This document shows positions 30,483 to 31,831 of a DNA stretch of 31,831 bases, piece by piece. The notes below the pieces were generated by a model. That model worked only from the letters and a program-made list of their open reading frames with translations, was not told where the DNA came from and did no database searches. The DNA is taken from positions 1 through 31,831 of the forward strand of contig NZ_JYJG01000294.1 in the NCBI RefSeq assembly GCF_000955955.1. The letters are read 5' to 3'. Each line of letters starts with the position of its first letter. Positions within the stretch are counted from its first letter, which is position 1. The DNA comes from Lentzea aerocolonigenes. Lineage in GTDB: Bacteria > Actinomycetota > Actinomycetes > Mycobacteriales > Pseudonocardiaceae. Both the position numbers and the translations under genes were made by a program.

Positions 30483-31831
30483 CTCAGATCGAGGACGGGC
30501 AGGGCGTCGGCGTGCGGAGGTGGCTCGGCCTGGCCGCCGTGCTCGCGGCCACGTTCATGGGGCAGGTGGACGGCTTCATCGTGACGGTCGCCGCCCCGTC
30601 CGTGCAGCGGGACCTCCCCGCCACGTTCGGCCAGATCCAGCTCGTCGGCGCCGGCTACGTGCTGGCGTGCGCCGCCGGACTGGTGACCGGAGGCCGGCTC
30701 GGTGACCGCTGGGGCCGCCGCAGGACGTTCCTCGTGGGCGTCGCGGTGTTCACGCTCGCCTCCCTGCTGTGCGGCCTGGCGCCGAACGCCGAGGTGCTCA
30801 TCGCGATGCGGTGCGTCCAAGGGCTCGCCGCCGCGGTGTTGGTGCCGCAGGAGCTCGCGCTCATCCACGCGCTGTTCCCGCGACAGGCCCACCGTGCCCG
30901 CGCCATCGGCTGGTACAGCGTCGTCGTGGGGCTCGGTGTCATCGCCGGGCTGGGCGGCGGAGGCCTGCTGGTCCACTGGAACCCAGGCGAGCTCGGCTGG
31001 CGCACGGTGTTCCTGATCAACGTGCCGATCGGCCTGCTGATCCTGTTGCCCGGCCGTACCGCCATCGACGAGACGAGGCCGGAGAAACAGGTAGGACTCG
31101 ATCTCGTCGGAGCCGGGTTGACCGCGATCGCACTGCCCTCGTTGCTGGTGCCGCTCGTGCTCGGCGTGGAACCTGGCGCCTCGGCCTGGTTGTGGCTGAC
31201 GTTGCTGGTGGCGCTGGCAGCCGGAGTGGTCCTGGTCCGTCAGCAACGCGCACTGGCGGCCTCAGGCGGTGAGCCGTTGTTCCCCGGCCGCGTGCTCACC
31301 ACACCGGGGATGAGGTTGCGACTGGCCGCGATCGCCACGTTCTTCGCCGGGAACGCCGGGCTGTTCCTGGTGTTCACCTACTACGTGCAGACCGGGCTGG
31401 GACGCGAACCGCTCACCGCGAGCCTGATGTTCGTGCCGCTCGGCGTGGCGTTCGCACTCGGTTCGGCGTTCAGCGCCCGCCTGGCCGGCAGGTTCGGCGA
31501 CCGGTTGCCCGTCGTCGGCTGTTGCCTGCTCGCCGTCGCACTGCTGGCTCACCTCGTGGTCGTGCGCACGCCGCCGGAGTACCAAACCGTGCTGCTGGCG
31601 CTGGCGATCGGCGCGGTCGGCCTCGCGCAGGGCACGGTCGTGGCACCGGTCATCACCGGCATCTTCGCCCGCGTCGAACCGGCCGACGCGGGTGCGGCGT
31701 CCGGGGTCGCGTCGACCGTCACCCAGGTCGCGCTGGCGTCCGGCTATGCCGCGATCGGTGTCTGCTACCGCCAGGCGCTCGGTGCGACCCCTGGAGTGCG
31801 GCAGATCGCGCTCGACACCCACGTCCACGCC
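30479..31831 (+). CDS. MFS exporter, DHA2 (EmrB/QacA) type, 3' end outside the window
   Basis: 451 codons are present with no stop before the window ends. The ATG (30479-30481) overlaps the NRPS stop (ATGA). The first helix segment reads LAAVLAATFMGQVDGFIVTVAAPSVQRDL, followed by MFS motif A GGRLGDRWGRRRTF and motif C-like YSVVVGLGVIAGLGGGG. About a dozen hydrophobic segments are visible so far, fitting the 14-helix drug:H+ antiporter family. Given tight coupling to the NRPS, the likely job is export of the isonitrile lipopeptide or of its metal complex. The transported compound is inferred from context only. Confidence 0.9.
   Translation, partial: MTQIEDGQGVGVRRWLGLAAVLAATFMGQVDGFIVTVAAPSVQRDLPATFGQIQLVGAGYVLACAAGLVTGGRLGDRWGRRRTFLVGVAVFTLASLLCGLAPNAEVLIAMRCVQGLAAAVLVPQELALIHALFPRQAHRARAIGWYSVVVGLGVIAGLGGGGLLVHWNPGELGWRTVFLINVPIGLLILLPGRTAIDETRPEKQVGLDLVGAGLTAIALPSLLVPLVLGVEPGASAWLWLTLLVALAAGVVLVRQQRALAASGGEPLFPGRVLTTPGMRLRLAAIATFFAGNAGLFLVFTYYVQTGLGREPLTASLMFVPLGVAFALGSAFSARLAGRFGDRLPVVGCCLLAVALLAHLVVVRTPPEYQTVLLALAIGAVGLAQGTVVAPVITGIFARVEPADAGAASGVASTVTQVALASGYAAIGVCYRQALGATPGVRQIALDTHVHA

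Noticed and set aside
30461..31246. Minus-strand frame over the exporter gene
   Set aside because: Shadow of the MFS transporter, whose plus-strand frame stays open to the window edge with MFS motifs.

Overview
This is a high-GC actinomycete chromosome segment. GTG and TTG starts, 4-base stop/start overlaps, a SARP regulator, an ECF sigma factor with a ZAS anti-sigma factor, and an actinobacterial NRPS operon all fit Actinomycetota. A Pseudonocardiales genus is my guess for the lineage; I ran no searches, and all family calls come from reading the translations by eye.

Layout. 60-4300: an AfsR/SARP-NB-ARC-TPR regulator diverges from a secreted propeller plus papain-like (C39-type) protein. 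4421-7207: a small helix-turn-helix protein coupled to an alpha/beta hydrolase, then a TetR regulator diverging from a stand-alone KAS III, with a palindromic operator between them. 7521-12675: a redox/envelope module. An ECF sigma factor (SigL-like) and its zinc anti-sigma factor (RslA-like) diverge from a lipoprotein, a DUF4142 protein, a b-type-cytochrome-like membrane protein fused to a ferredoxin, and an FAD reductase. A good ECF promoter (TGAACC-N16-CGTACT) faces the lipoprotein. 12757-14069: a hypothetical protein, a DUF1232 protein and a GNAT enzyme. 14132-17239: a three-gene signalling operon (receiver-PP2C, CHASE3 histidine kinase, stand-alone receiver). 17214-18785: an HTH/zinc-ribbon regulator with its own operator array, an unlisted 44-codon gene coupled to a PlsC-type acyltransferase, and a decayed ABC-ATPase remnant.

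18786-31831 is the main prize. A FecBCD-type metallophore-uptake ABC transporter (lipoprotein, permease, ATPase) diverges from an operon KAS III - ACP - ScoE-like Fe(II) oxidase - FcoT/ScoD-like hot-dog protein - FadD10/ScoC-like ligase - ACP (ScoB) - NRPS C-A-T-reductase (ScoA) - MFS exporter, which runs off the window. The five sco-type genes match the isonitrile lipopeptide pathway (Rv0097-Rv0101 in Mycobacterium tuberculosis, scoA-E in Streptomyces). Its products bind copper and possibly zinc. The adjacent uptake system and exporter suggest a complete chalkophore synthesis, export and uptake locus. The additional KAS III and second ACP at the head of the operon are unusual and may feed an enoyl-ACP directly into the pathway.

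No tRNA, rRNA, CRISPR array or insertion sequence was recognised.
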